A stretch of 64,000 nt of DNA from CAVXNB01 sp963763085 (lineage in GTDB: Bacteria > Actinomycetota > Acidimicrobiia > Acidimicrobiales > Bog-793). Both the position numbers and the translations under genes were made by a program. Shown in pieces: positions 1 to 8,140 of this stretch. The notes below the pieces were generated by a model. It had not been told where the DNA came from, searched no databases, and saw nothing but the letters and a program-made list of their open reading frames with translations. The stretch's first letter is position 1. Each line of letters opens with the position of its first letter. The DNA is taken from assembly GCA_963763085.1 (NCBI GenBank), contig CAVXNB010000001.1, positions 248,001 through 312,000 of the forward strand, in the 5' to 3' direction.

Positions 1-213
1 CGTGAAGGCGTGGTGCTTGCGGTGGACCGCCACCCATTGGCGGGGCCGGATGCCGGTCATCAACCAGATGAGCAGCCGGAAGACCCAGCGGGCGAAGGGC
101 CGCAGGCTGAGTGCCCGGTGGGCGAGCGCCCGGTGAAGGAAGATCGTCGTGCAGAACAGCGCCAGTTGGCTGGTCGCCAGCCCCACGAGTACAGCGAGGA
201 GCAGTCCGCGCAC
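1..213 (-). CDS. acyl-CoA/fatty-acid desaturase, N-terminal part (cut by window edge)
   Basis: Only the first 71 codons are in the window; the gene runs off the left edge. The translation starts with a hydrophobic segment and then shows two histidine boxes of membrane fatty-acid desaturases: FLHRALAHRAL (HxxxxH type) and HRKHHAFT (HxxHH). These boxes bind the di-iron centre that inserts a double bond in an acyl chain at the membrane. The start chosen is GTG at 213, which gives a short N-terminus before the first membrane segment. It is divergent from a TetR gene, and a perfect palindrome lies between them, so repression by that regulator is likely (inference). The third histidine box is outside the window. 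Confidence 0.8.
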   Translation of the reverse strand, partial: MRGLLLAVLVGLATSQLALFCTTIFLHRALAHRALSLRPFARWVFRLLIWLMTGIRPRQWVAVHRKHHAFT

Positions 214-235
214 CTTGTGAGGGTAGCAGTTGGCG

Positions 236-251
236 CCTACCGTCCGGTAGG
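236..251. promoter_or_regulatory. palindromic operator candidate between desaturase and tetR
   Basis: CCTACCG-TC-CGGTAGG is a perfect 7+7 inverted repeat with a 2-bp centre. It lies 23 bp upstream of the desaturase start and 30 bp upstream of the chosen tetR start. Its size and symmetry suit a TetR-family dimer, and its position allows control of both divergent genes. This is inferred from position and symmetry only. Confidence 0.55.
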
Positions 252-281
252 TAGGCAGTGGCCCGGGGTAGGCTGCGAACG

Positions 282-963
282 ATGCCGAGCCTTCCCTCGT
301 CGGGCGCCATTCCCGCTCGCGTGCCCGAAATACGCTCCGGGCGGCCGCCGCAGCTGGTCCGGCGGCCGGGGGTCTCGACGAGGCAGGCGATCTTGGATGC
401 CGCGTTGTGGTGTTTTGCGGAACATGGCTTCGACGGCACGTCGCTGAACGACATCGCGGAGCTGGTCGGCATCAGGCGCCCCAGCTTGCTGCACCACTTC
501 CTCTCCAAGGAGGCCTTGTACCGCGAGGTGATCGAGGCTTCGTTCACGGACTGGCTGGCCCGTGTCGCCGAGGCCACGGATCGGCCACGCGACGGATGGG
601 AGCAGGTCGACCGGGTCCTGACCACGGGATTTCGTTTCTTTGCGGAGAGCCCTGAGTTCGTCCGCCTGGTCCGCCGCGAGGCGCTCGATGGCGGCGGGCG
701 CATGGCCGGCGAGCTCGGGCGTGGCGCTGCGTCCGATGGTGGAACGTGCCGTCGCGTTCTTCGAGCGGGAGATGGAAGCCGGTCGCTTCCGTCGCCACGA
801 CGCCCAGCAGCTCGTGCTGACCGGCTATGGGGCGCTGCTGACGTACTTCAGCGACGTGCCGTTTCTGGAGGCGTTGCTCGAGACCGACCCACTCGGTGCC
901 GCGGAGCTCGACCGCCGGCTCCGCCACCTGCGCGAGTTCTTCCGGGCGGCGCTGGAACCGTGA
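282..963 (+). CDS. TetR/AcrR family transcriptional regulator (one frameshift)
   Basis: The N-terminal part (residues about 34-85) is a typical TetR DNA-binding domain: a helix around AILDAALWCFAEHGF, then the HTH with GTSLNDIAELVG and the LLHHFLSKEALY helix. The reading frame breaks near 717-720. The C-terminal ligand/dimer domain continues one base further on, from VALRPMVERAVAFF to the stop at 961-963. The gene length is a multiple of three plus one, so one extra base (probably a G in the GGG at 717-719) explains the break. ATG 282 was preferred to the in-frame GTG 258, which would add a poorly conserved leader. The stop overlaps the GTG of the next gene, so the two are probably co-transcribed. 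It probably controls the divergent desaturase. Confidence 0.8.
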
Positions 964-1379
964 CCGAGGTCCGGCCGGCGCTGCAGGTGCCTCCGAATTG
1001 CGATCTCACGCTCGGCCTCGTCTGCCTCGACAAGACCGAGCCGGGCCGGACGACGTGGCAGGCCGTCGCGGACGAGCGGTTCGCCAATCCGGCCGGGATC
1101 GTCCAAGGCGGCTTCCTCGCCGCCGTCGCCGACTCGGCAATGGGCGCCTCGGCGGTCACTCATTTCGGCCAGCAGCCGGGGCGAAAGGTCTGGGCGGCGA
1201 ACGTCGAGATGAAGGCGAGCTTCCTTCGTCCGGCGCGGATCGGCTCGGTGCTGACGTGCCGCGCGACCGTGATCTCGGGCGGCGAGCGGGTCGTGTTCTG
1301 CGAGGCGGAGATCTCCGACGACGCCGGCCGGCTCGTCGCGAAGGCGAGCTCGACCTACGTGGTCACGCCCCGGGACTGA
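960..1379 (+). CDS. PaaI-type hotdog thioesterase
   Basis: This 139-residue single hotdog-fold protein has the size of PaaI/YbgC-like acyl-CoA thioesterases, which hydrolyse thioesters to free acid and CoA. The segment NPAGIVQGGFLAAVADSAMG is the family signature; its HGG-type motif here reads VQGG, with Gln in place of His, a known variation. The strand block VEMKASFLRPARIGSVL also fits. GTG 960 overlaps the tetR stop (GTGA), indicating translational coupling. With the desaturase and TetR neighbours it suggests a small acyl-lipid module. Because of the tetR frameshift this gene can look fused to the tetR N-terminus; it is better read as separate. Confidence 0.8.
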   Translation: MTEVRPALQVPPNCDLTLGLVCLDKTEPGRTTWQAVADERFANPAGIVQGGFLAAVADSAMGASAVTHFGQQPGRKVWAANVEMKASFLRPARIGSVLTCRATVISGGERVVFCEAEISDDAGRLVAKASSTYVVTPRD

Positions 1380-1446
1380 ACGGGTGTCGCCGGCCGCCGG
1401 CGATGGTGCTAGCGGGAAAGCCGGCGGGCCGATAGCCTGCGATTTC

Positions 1447-1855
1447 ATGTCCGGAGACGGTGGTGCGAGGAGCGCCGGTCCGCAGGGAGAAGTGGCCGAA
1501 GTGATCGACCTCCTGCGCCGGTACCTGATCCAGGAGACTGTCGATCCCCTCAAGCTCGCCAGCCGGACCCTGCTCTACGGTTCGGCAGCCGCGATCCTGA
1601 TCGGCATCGGCGATTGTGCTGCTGCTGCTGGGCGTGTTGCGGGTGCTGCAGACCGAGACCGGGACCGTTTTCGAGGGGTCGCTGTCGTGGCTGCCCTACC
1701 TGATCACCGCCGTATCCGGGCTGGTGGTCGTGGGCTCCGCCGGGTTCTTGCTGCTTCGCTCGTCAGGAGGCGGGCGAGGCGCCCGAGCCGCCAATCGTGG
1801 CGGCACTTCGACCAAGACCGAGGTTACGGTCGCAAAGCGAACGGAGGTGGCGTGA
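1447..1855 (+). CDS. small membrane protein, phage-holin-superfamily-like (one frameshift)
   Basis: The protein starts at ATG 1447 and shows an amphipathic stretch (EVIDLLRRYLIQETVDPLK) followed by hydrophobic segments. The frame breaks at about 1612. Dropping one G restores a continuous membrane segment of the form LIGIGIVLLLLGVL, followed by a second one (LPYLITAVSGLVVVGSAGFLLL) and a basic tail. It resembles small actinobacterial integral membrane proteins annotated as holin-like or hypothetical. The stop overlaps the next start (TGATG), so the two small genes are probably translated together. The function is unknown. Confidence 0.6.
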
Positions 1856-2103
1856 TGTCGATCCGCCTGGTCCGAAGGTTGCTGCTGGCGCCAGACGAGT
1901 CGTCCGGGCGTGTGTCGCTGACCGACGTCGAAGGGAAGTTGCGCGAGCTCACCGGCACGACCCAGGCCCTCGCGTCCGACGTCGCCAAGCCGACCCTCGG
2001 CGCCGCCGTGGCAGCTGCCGTGCTCGCCGTCGCGGCGGTGTACCTTCTCGGCCGCCGGCGCGGGCGTCGCCAAGCGTCGGTGCTCGAGATCCGCCGCGTC
2101 TGA
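1855..2103 (+). CDS. small single-pass membrane protein, unknown function
   Basis: This is an 82-residue protein. Residues about 50-66 (Ala/Val-rich AAVAAAVLAVAAVYLLG) form one transmembrane helix, followed by a very basic RRRGRR stop-transfer sequence. The N-terminal half is soluble and includes SLTDVEGKLRELTGTTQ, which looks helical. ATG 1855 overlaps the upstream TGA. No known domain was recognised. It is probably in one transcription unit with the membrane protein before it and the basic protein after it. Confidence 0.6.
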   Translation: MSIRLVRRLLLAPDESSGRVSLTDVEGKLRELTGTTQALASDVAKPTLGAAVAAAVLAVAAVYLLGRRRGRRQASVLEIRRV

Positions 2104-2130
2104 CGATGCGCAGCCGGGACCGGGGGCGCG

Positions 2131-2457
2131 GTGCGTAGTTCCGTCGATCGCTGGACCCGCCAACTCGTCCGACGCGGAATCCAATCGGGCCTGATCGAAG
2201 GCAACGACGTCTGGCTGGCGATCGGGGCGGTGGCGTGGCTGTTCCGTTTCTTGAGGCGCCGGGCGCCGGTCACGGTCGCGGTCGAGAAGCTTCGTTTCGG
2301 CGAGTCCGTGCTCGTGACGCACACCGCTCCTCCTCCTCACGGGCGGCGGGCACGACGCAAGGCAGCCCGGAAGGCCACCAAGGCCGAGGCTCGCCAGGCA
2401 CGACGCGCGACGGGCAACAGCCCAGCGTTCGATGGCGAGGAGCCGGGTGAGCCCTGA
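2131..2457 (+). CDS. small basic protein with one hydrophobic segment, unknown function
   Basis: This 108-residue protein begins at GTG 2131. It contains a hydrophobic patch (DVWLAIGAVAWLF) and then FRFLRRRAPVTVAVEKLRFGESVLVTH. The C-terminus is very rich in Arg, Lys and Ala, as often seen at the cytosolic face of membrane proteins or in nucleic-acid-binding tails. It overlaps the start of trmI by 26 bp, which suggests coupling. Its family was not recognised. Confidence 0.55.
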   Translation: MRSSVDRWTRQLVRRGIQSGLIEGNDVWLAIGAVAWLFRFLRRRAPVTVAVEKLRFGESVLVTHTAPPPHGRRARRKAARKATKAEARQARRATGNSPAFDGEEPGEP

Positions 2458-3271
2458 GGCTCCGCCGGCCAGGAGCCGGGTGCTCGCCACCGGCGAGCGG
2501 GTGCTGCTCATCGACCGCAAGGACCGCCGCTACCTGGTCACGCTCCAGCCCGGCCGGTCGTTCCAGTCCCACGCCGGCGTCATCGAGCACGACGAGCTCA
2601 TCGGCCGGTCGGAGGGTGAGGAGGTCGAGGCCCACCAGCGCGAGGGCCGCGTGACGAGCGCAGCCCGCTATCTCGTGCTGCGGCCGACGCTCGCCGACGT
2701 CGTCGTCGGGATGCCGCGCGGCGCCCAGGTGATCTACCCGAAGGACCTCGGGGCGATCCTGATCGCCGCTGACATCTTTCCGGGCGCCCGCGTGCTCGAA
2801 GCCGGCGTGGGCTCGGGCGCGCTCTCGATGGCGATGCTGCGGGCGGGGGCGGTGATCATCGGCTACGAGATCCGTCCAGACTTTGCGGAGCGGGCGAAGG
2901 CGAACGTCGCTGCGTTTCTCGGCCCGGATCAGAGCTACGCGGTGCTGGAGCGCGACGTGTATCTCGGGATCGACGAGGAAGGGCTCGACCGGGTGGTGCT
3001 CGACCTGCCCGAGCCGTGGCAGGTCGTGGCCCACGCCGAGCGGGCGCTCGCACCCGGCGGGATCCTGCTCTCGTACCTGCCCACGATCAACCAGACGGCA
3101 GAACTTCGCGCCACGCTGGAGCAGAGCAAGTTCGCCATGGCCGAGACGTTCGAGGTGCTGCGGCGAACCTGGCACATCGAAGGGCGCTCGGTCCGGCCCG
3201 ACCACCGCATGGTGGCTCACACGGGGTTCCTGACGTCGGCCCGTCTGCTGGTGCCGCCCCCTACGCGGTGA
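2432..3271 (+). CDS. trmI: tRNA (adenine-58-N1)-methyltransferase TrmI
   Basis: TrmI methylates N1 of A58 in the T-loop of tRNA using S-adenosylmethionine. This 279-residue protein has the family layout: an N-terminal beta domain (residues 15-85, including the SFQSHAGVIEHDELIG block), then a Rossmann domain with SAM motif I VLEAGVGSGAL at 121-131, the acidic loop GYEIRP near 145, and the catalytic-region motif DLPEPW at 191-196. The end (RTWHIEGRSVRPDHRMVAHTGFL) is also typical. In mycobacteria trmI likewise sits just upstream of the proteasome ATPase gene, which supports the assignment. Its 3' end overlaps the convergent ferredoxin gene by 11 bp. Confidence 0.93.
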   Translation: MARSRVSPEAPPARSRVLATGERVLLIDRKDRRYLVTLQPGRSFQSHAGVIEHDELIGRSEGEEVEAHQREGRVTSAARYLVLRPTLADVVVGMPRGAQVIYPKDLGAILIAADIFPGARVLEAGVGSGALSMAMLRAGAVIIGYEIRPDFAERAKANVAAFLGPDQSYAVLERDVYLGIDEEGLDRVVLDLPEPWQVVAHAERALAPGGILLSYLPTINQTAELRATLEQSKFAMAETFEVLRRTWHIEGRSVRPDHRMVAHTGFLTSARLLVPPPTR

Positions 3272-3500
3272 CGATGAAGATGCACTCTCCGGGGCACTCC
3301 TCGGCAGCCTCGGTGACCGCATCTTCCAGGTCGGACGCCACGTCCGCCATCTGGGAGGAGCCGCCTGGCTCGTTGAGCACGGCGTCGCCCTGCTTCACGT
3401 ACGCCAAGCCGTCGTCGAGGAGGGTGAACACGGCCGGACAGATCTCCTCACAGAGCCCGTCCCCAGTGCACAGATCCTGGTCGATCCAGACCTTCATCAA
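3261..3500 (-). CDS. small ferredoxin ([3Fe-4S]/[4Fe-4S] type)
   Basis: This 79-residue acidic protein carries the ferredoxin cysteine pattern C11-x5-C17-x3-C21-P near the N-terminus and C69-P near the C-terminus, with an extra Cys at 73. Such proteins donate electrons to cytochrome P450s or other oxidoreductases. It is encoded against the flow of the trmI-proteasome genes and ends inside the last 11 bp of trmI. No partner oxidoreductase is adjacent, so the partner is unknown. About 200 bp, with no convincing gene, separate its start from the ARC start. Confidence 0.85.
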   Translation of the reverse strand: MMKVWIDQDLCTGDGLCEEICPAVFTLLDDGLAYVKQGDAVLNEPGGSSQMADVASDLEDAVTEAAEECPGECIFIVTA

Positions 3501-3701
3501 CGATCCATCTCCTCGGCGCTCGCCACTTGCTCGACCTGGTCAGGCCGCGGCCGCTCCTGCGCCACGGGAGTAGAGCTTACGGGCCGCGGTGCTCGACGGG
3601 GCGCAAGGTAACGATGTGGCCCTGTGGTGTCAAACGCGGCTGGCGCCGGTGTAGGGTCCCGCGGGACCAGAGATTCGCCATGCGAGGAGGTGGTCACGCC
3701 G

Positions 3702-5462
3702 ATGGACAGCGACGAGCGCAGCGGATTCCCGGCAGATGACGACGATCGAGAGGAGCTCTACCGCAGAGCCGAGCAGGCCGAGGACGAGATCAGCGAGCTC
3801 CGGCGCAGGTTGCAGGAAGCGCCGGGACGGGTGCGCACGCTCGAGGAGCGGCTGCTCGAGACCAAGGGCCAGCTCGCTCATGCCGTGTCCCAGAACGAGA
3901 AACTGACCTTCACCCTCCAACAAGCCAAAGAGCACATCGCCGCCTTGCGAGAAGAGGTGGACAAGCTCACCCAACCACCGTCGGCGTACGGCACCTACCT
4001 GAGCGGGAACGACGACGGCACCGTCGACGTGTTCTCGAGCGGGCGGAAGATGCGCGTCGCCATCCACCCCGGCCTCGACGCCGAGGAGCTCCGCAAGGGC
4101 CAGGAAGTGGTCCTGAACGAGTCGCTGAACGTCGTGCTCGCCCGCGATCCCGAGCTGGGCGGCGAGGTCGTCTCGATTCTCGAGGTGCTCGAGGACGGCC
4201 ACCGGGCGCTCGTCGTCGGCCGCGCCGACCAGGAGCAGGTCGCTGAGATCTCCCAGTACCTGACGGGCATCAAACTGCGCGCCGGCGACTCGGTGCTCAT
4301 GGACTCCCGCACGCTGCTGCTCTACGAGAAGCTGCCCCGCCCCGAGCTGGAGGAAGTCGTGCTCGAGGAGGTGCCGGACGTCACTTACGGAGACATCGGC
4401 GGGCTCGACTCGCAGATCGAGGCGATCACCGACGCCGTGGAGCTTCCCTACCTCCATCGCGAGCTCTTCGCGGAGTACCGCCTGCCGGCGCCGAAGGGGA
4501 TCCTCCTTTACGGCCCTCCGGGGTGCGGCAAGACCCTGATCGCCAAGGCTGTTGCCAACTCTCTCGCCAAGAAGGTCGCCGAGCGGACGGGCAACGCACG
4601 CGTGACGAGCTACTTCCTCAACATCAAGGGCCCGGAGTTGCTGAACAAATACGTGGGGGAGACCGAACGGCAGATCCGCTTGGTCTTCCAGCGGGCCAGG
4701 GAGAAGGCGGAGGAGGGCGTGCCCGTCATCGTCTTCTTCGACGAGATGGACTCGCTGTTCCGCACGCGAGGCAGCGGCATCTCCTCGGACATGGAGTCGA
4801 CGGTGGTCCCTCAGCTGTTGGCCGAGATCGACGGCGTCGAGGCGCTTCGCAACGTGATCGTGATCGGGGCCTCGAACCGTGAGGACCTGATCGACCCCGC
4901 GATCCTCCGGCCGGGGAGGCTCGACGTGAAGATCAAGATCGAGCGGCCGGACGAGGGTGCTGCGCAACAGATCTTCGCCCGTTACCTGACGGGCGACCTC
5001 CCGCTCGACACCCTCGACGTCGCCACCTTGGGCGGTGGCGATCCGGACAAGGCCGTGGCCGTCATGATCGAACAGACGGTGACCGAGATGTACCGGGCCG
5101 ACGACGAGAATCGCTTCCTCGAGGTCACCTATCAGAACGGTGACAAGGAGACGCTGTACTTCAAGGACTTCTCGTCCGGGGCCATGATCGAGAACATCGT
5201 GCGGCGCGGGAAGAAGATCGCGATCAAGCGGGCGATCAAAGGGGAGGGCCGAGGGATCCGCATGGCCGACATGATCGAGTCGATCAAGCAGGAATACAAG
5301 GAGAACGAGGACCTGCCGAACACGACGAACCCCGACGACTGGGCGAAGATCTCCGGCAAGAAGGGCGAGCGGATCATCTACATCCGCACCCTGATGGGCC
5401 AGGGCGGGGAGGAGCGTGGTGGTCGTGCGATCGAACGCGTCGGGACCGGCCAGTACCTCTGA
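3702..5462 (+). CDS. mpa: proteasome-associated AAA ATPase ARC/Mpa
   Basis: This hexameric ring ATPase captures pupylated proteins, unfolds them and feeds them to the 20S core. The 586-residue protein has the expected order: an N-terminal coiled coil that binds Pup (about residues 14-90), the interdomain OB folds (about 95-225), and the AAA module with Walker A GPPGCGKT at 271-278, Walker B VFFDEMD at 344-350 and the arginine-containing ILRPGRLD. The last residues are GQYL, the HbYX-like tail whose Tyr docks in the proteasome alpha ring. ATG 3702 was chosen because an AGGAGG lies upstream and translation from it starts with an acidic leader before the coiled coil. Dop follows after 82 bp. Confidence 0.96.
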   Translation: MDSDERSGFPADDDDREELYRRAEQAEDEISELRRRLQEAPGRVRTLEERLLETKGQLAHAVSQNEKLTFTLQQAKEHIAALREEVDKLTQPPSAYGTYLSGNDDGTVDVFSSGRKMRVAIHPGLDAEELRKGQEVVLNESLNVVLARDPELGGEVVSILEVLEDGHRALVVGRADQEQVAEISQYLTGIKLRAGDSVLMDSRTLLLYEKLPRPELEEVVLEEVPDVTYGDIGGLDSQIEAITDAVELPYLHRELFAEYRLPAPKGILLYGPPGCGKTLIAKAVANSLAKKVAERTGNARVTSYFLNIKGPELLNKYVGETERQIRLVFQRAREKAEEGVPVIVFFDEMDSLFRTRGSGISSDMESTVVPQLLAEIDGVEALRNVIVIGASNREDLIDPAILRPGRLDVKIKIERPDEGAAQQIFARYLTGDLPLDTLDVATLGGGDPDKAVAVMIEQTVTEMYRADDENRFLEVTYQNGDKETLYFKDFSSGAMIENIVRRGKKIAIKRAIKGEGRGIRMADMIESIKQEYKENEDLPNTTNPDDWAKISGKKGERIIYIRTLMGQGGEERGGRAIERVGTGQYL

Positions 5463-5544
5463 GCTCCACCGTCCGCGGACGTCGGGACCTGCGGATTGGG
5501 GACGGTGCAGCAGCAGGGCTCAGCTGGTGGGGTAGCGTCCGAGC

Positions 5545-7035
5545 GTGGCGATCACCAAGGTCTGCGGCATCGAGACCGAGTACGGCGTTCACGTCGCGAC
5601 GACGGGCGACATGAGCCCGACCACCGCGTCGTCGCTCTTGATCAACGCCTACGTGGGCCAGCTGGAACGCAAGGTCGGATGGGACTTCGAGGACGAGTCG
5701 CCCGGCCGTGACGCCCGCGGCTTTGCCCGCGAGGGCTCGATGCCTCCCGAGATCGAGACACACCTCGTGAACGCCGTCCTCACCAACGGCGCCCGCTACT
5801 ACGTCGACCACGCCCATCCCGAGTACTCGACGCCGGAATGCTCGAACGCGCACGAGGTCGTCGTCCAGGACCGCGCCGGGGAGTTGATCCTGACCCGCTC
5901 GATGGAGGCCTCCGCGCGCCTGTTGCCCCCGGGCGAAGAGATCGTGATCTACAAGAACAACTCCGACGGCAAAGGCAACTCGTATGGGTGTCACGAGAAC
6001 TATCTCGTCGACCGCGCCGTTCCGTTCTCGAGGATCGTCCACGATCTGACCCCGCACCTCGTTTCTCGGCAGGTCTACGCCGGCGCCGGCAAGATCGGCG
6101 AGGAGGTCAACCACGGCGGTCACGCACCAGAGTTCCAGCTGAGCCAGCGGGCCGACTTCTTCGAGGAAGAGGTGGGCCTCGAGACGACACTCAAGCGCCC
6201 GATCATCAATACCCGTGACGAGCCGCACGCCGACCCGCAGAAGTACCGGCGCCTGCACGTGATCGTGGGCGACGCCAATCTCGCCGAGGTTGCGACTTTC
6301 CTCAAGGTCGGAGTGACCGCGCTCGTGCTGGCGATGATCGAGGACGACTTCCACCCCGCACGCGACCTGACCCTTGCGCGCCCCGTAGCCGCCATCCGGG
6401 CGATCTCGCGCGATTCGACCCTGCGCACGACCGTGGAGCTCACCTCTGGCGAATCCTTGACGGGTCTCGAGCTTCAATGGGAGCTGTACGACCTCGGTCG
6501 CAAGTACGCCGCCGAGCGGGGGCTGGAGGCACTCGGGGACGAAGAAGTGGGTCGCCGCGTGCTCGACCGTTGGGAAGCCGTGCTTCACGGCCTGGAGAGC
6601 GACCCGCCCTCCCTCGCGCGCCAGCTCGACTGGGTCGCCAAGCTCCGGTTGGTGGAGGCGTACCGGGAACGTCACGATCTCGACTGGGGCGACCCGAAGC
6701 TCGCCGCCCTCGACTTGCAGTACCACGACCTTCGCCCCGCTAAGTCGCTCTTCTCGCGGCTCGCGATGGAGCGGCTCACTGACGACGACGAGGTGGCGCT
6801 GGCAACGAGTGAACCCCCTCACACGACGAGGGCCTACTTCCGCGGCCGGTGCCTCGAGCGGTTCTCCTCCGCCATCGTGGCCGCCAACTGGGACTCGGTC
6901 GTGTTCGACGTGGGTGAGGATTCGTTGCGCCGGGTGCCCATGATGGAGCCGTTGAAAGGGACGGCGCGTCATGTGGATACGCTTTTCGAAGGATGCGAAA
7001 GTCCCAGCGAGCTACTCAGACGATTGGGCTCATAA
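5545..7035 (+). CDS. dop: Pup deamidase/depupylase Dop
   Basis: Dop belongs to the glutamine-synthetase-like Pup ligase family. It removes Pup from substrates and, where Pup ends in Gln, deamidates it to Glu. The 496-residue protein opens with GIETEYG, whose first Glu binds the metal-nucleotide site, and contains HPEYSTPEC, NNSDGKGNSYGCHENYL and RPIINTRDEPHAD, all diagnostic of the family. The extra loop relative to PafA around residues 45-70 (FEDESPGRDARGF) is the Dop loop. The start is GTG 5545. The local Pup already ends in Glu, so depupylation is probably the main task here (inference). It is followed at once by pup and prcBA. Confidence 0.96.
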   Translation: MAITKVCGIETEYGVHVATTGDMSPTTASSLLINAYVGQLERKVGWDFEDESPGRDARGFAREGSMPPEIETHLVNAVLTNGARYYVDHAHPEYSTPECSNAHEVVVQDRAGELILTRSMEASARLLPPGEEIVIYKNNSDGKGNSYGCHENYLVDRAVPFSRIVHDLTPHLVSRQVYAGAGKIGEEVNHGGHAPEFQLSQRADFFEEEVGLETTLKRPIINTRDEPHADPQKYRRLHVIVGDANLAEVATFLKVGVTALVLAMIEDDFHPARDLTLARPVAAIRAISRDSTLRTTVELTSGESLTGLELQWELYDLGRKYAAERGLEALGDEEVGRRVLDRWEAVLHGLESDPPSLARQLDWVAKLRLVEAYRERHDLDWGDPKLAALDLQYHDLRPAKSLFSRLAMERLTDDDEVALATSEPPHTTRAYFRGRCLERFSSAIVAANWDSVVFDVGEDSLRRVPMMEPLKGTARHVDTLFEGCESPSELLRRLGS

Positions 7036-7045
7036 GGAACGGGTG

Positions 7046-7243
7046 ATGGCAGAGCGCGAGCTGAAGAAGCGATCGACGACCAGCCGTGAAGGTACGGCTG
7101 TCGAGGAAGAAGCGCCGGCGACCACCGAGCGAGGCGACCGGTTGAAGGCCGAAATCGACGACCTGCTCGACGAGATCGACGAGGTCCTGGAGGACAACGC
7201 GGAGGAGTTCGTCCGCAACTATGTCCAAAAGGGCGGCGAATGA
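7046..7243 (+). CDS. pup: prokaryotic ubiquitin-like protein Pup
   Basis: Pup is a small, mostly disordered tag that PafA joins by its C-terminal glutamate to substrate lysines. This 65-residue protein is rich in Glu, Lys and Asp, carries the conserved helix LKAEIDDLLDEIDEVLEDNAE that binds the ARC coiled coil, and ends VQKGGE. The terminal residue is Glu (codon GAA before TGA), not Gln, so it is ligation-ready without deamidation. ATG 7046 is preferred over an upstream in-frame start that would overlap dop. It lies 10 bp after dop and 30 bp before prcB. Confidence 0.96.
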   Translation: MAERELKKRSTTSREGTAVEEEAPATTERGDRLKAEIDDLLDEIDEVLEDNAEEFVRNYVQKGGE

Positions 7244-7273
7244 GGAAAGCCGAGGCCCACTAGGTTCGCGGTC

Positions 7274-8140
7274 ATGAGCCTGCCACTGTTTCCCTCGGGC
7301 GGCGATCCCGGGCCAAGCTTCGTCGAGCTGCTCCGCCGGTCGCGTCTCGCAGGAACCGAGATCCCCATCGGTCCGGGTGCGATCGACGCGGCCGCTGTCG
7401 CCGGCGGCAGCCAGTCGGGGAGGCTCGCTGTGGCGCCCATGCCCGGCGTCGCGCACGGGACCACGATCGTCGCCCTTCGTTACGACGAAGGGGTGGTCGT
7501 GGCCGGCGACCGGCGGTCGACCGAGGGCAACTCGATCGCACACCGCAGCATCGAGAAGGTCTTCCCGGCAGACCAGCACTCCGCCGTCGCCATCGCCGGC
7601 GCGGCGGGCACGGCCATCGAGATGGTGCGCTTGTTCCAGACCCAGCTGGAGCATTACGAGAAGGTCGAAGGTGTCCGGCTGAGCCTCGAGGGCAAGGCCA
7701 ACCAGCTCGGTCAGATGGTCGCGGCGAATCTGACGATGGCGATGCAGGGCCTGGTCGTCATCCCGTTGTTCGCCGGCTTCGACCTGCGGCTGAGGAAGGG
7801 GCGGATCTTCACCTACGACGTCACCGGGGGGCGGTTCGAGGAGACCGACTTCCACGCCACCGGATCCGGGGGCCGCGACGCCAAGAACACGATCAAGCTC
7901 GGCTACCGCGACCGCCTGGCACGTGACGAGGCGGTCGAGCTGGCCGTCGCCGCCCTCTACGAAGCCGCCGACGAGGACACCGCGACCGGCGGCCCGGACC
8001 CCCTCCGCGGGATCTACCCGGTCGTGTCCACGGTCGACGCCGGTGGGTACCGGCGGCTCGCCGACACGGAAGTGGCCGAACGCTTCCAGTCCGTCCTCGA
8101 CCAGCGTCGCGAGCGCAACGGAGCCGGTGAATCCTCATGA
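7274..8140 (+). CDS. prcB: proteasome beta subunit PrcB
   Basis: PrcB is the catalytic subunit of the 20S core. A propeptide of 62 residues ends in HG, and the mature protein begins with Thr63 (TTIVAL), the N-terminal nucleophile. Asp79 and Lys95 fall at mature positions 17 and 33, the other two members of the catalytic set, so the subunit should be active. GSGG near residues 198-201 and the C-terminal half fit the beta-subunit fold. The stop overlaps the prcA start (ATGA), giving coupled synthesis of both subunits. Confidence 0.96.
   Translation: MSLPLFPSGGDPGPSFVELLRRSRLAGTEIPIGPGAIDAAAVAGGSQSGRLAVAPMPGVAHGTTIVALRYDEGVVVAGDRRSTEGNSIAHRSIEKVFPADQHSAVAIAGAAGTAIEMVRLFQTQLEHYEKVEGVRLSLEGKANQLGQMVAANLTMAMQGLVVIPLFAGFDLRLRKGRIFTYDVTGGRFEETDFHATGSGGRDAKNTIKLGYRDRLARDEAVELAVAALYEAADEDTATGGPDPLRGIYPVVSTVDAGGYRRLADTEVAERFQSVLDQRRERNGAGESS

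Noticed and set aside
258..1379. A TetR-thioesterase fusion protein
   Set aside because: The TetR C-terminal domain is intact one base on and stops at 963, overlapping a GTG start for the thioesterase.
3630..4967. Long open frame antisense to the ARC gene
   Set aside because: It is a mirror of the high-GC codon pattern of ARC; it has no recognisable domain.
5374..6972. Long open frame antisense to dop
   Set aside because: It is a shadow of dop with low-complexity residues and no known fold.
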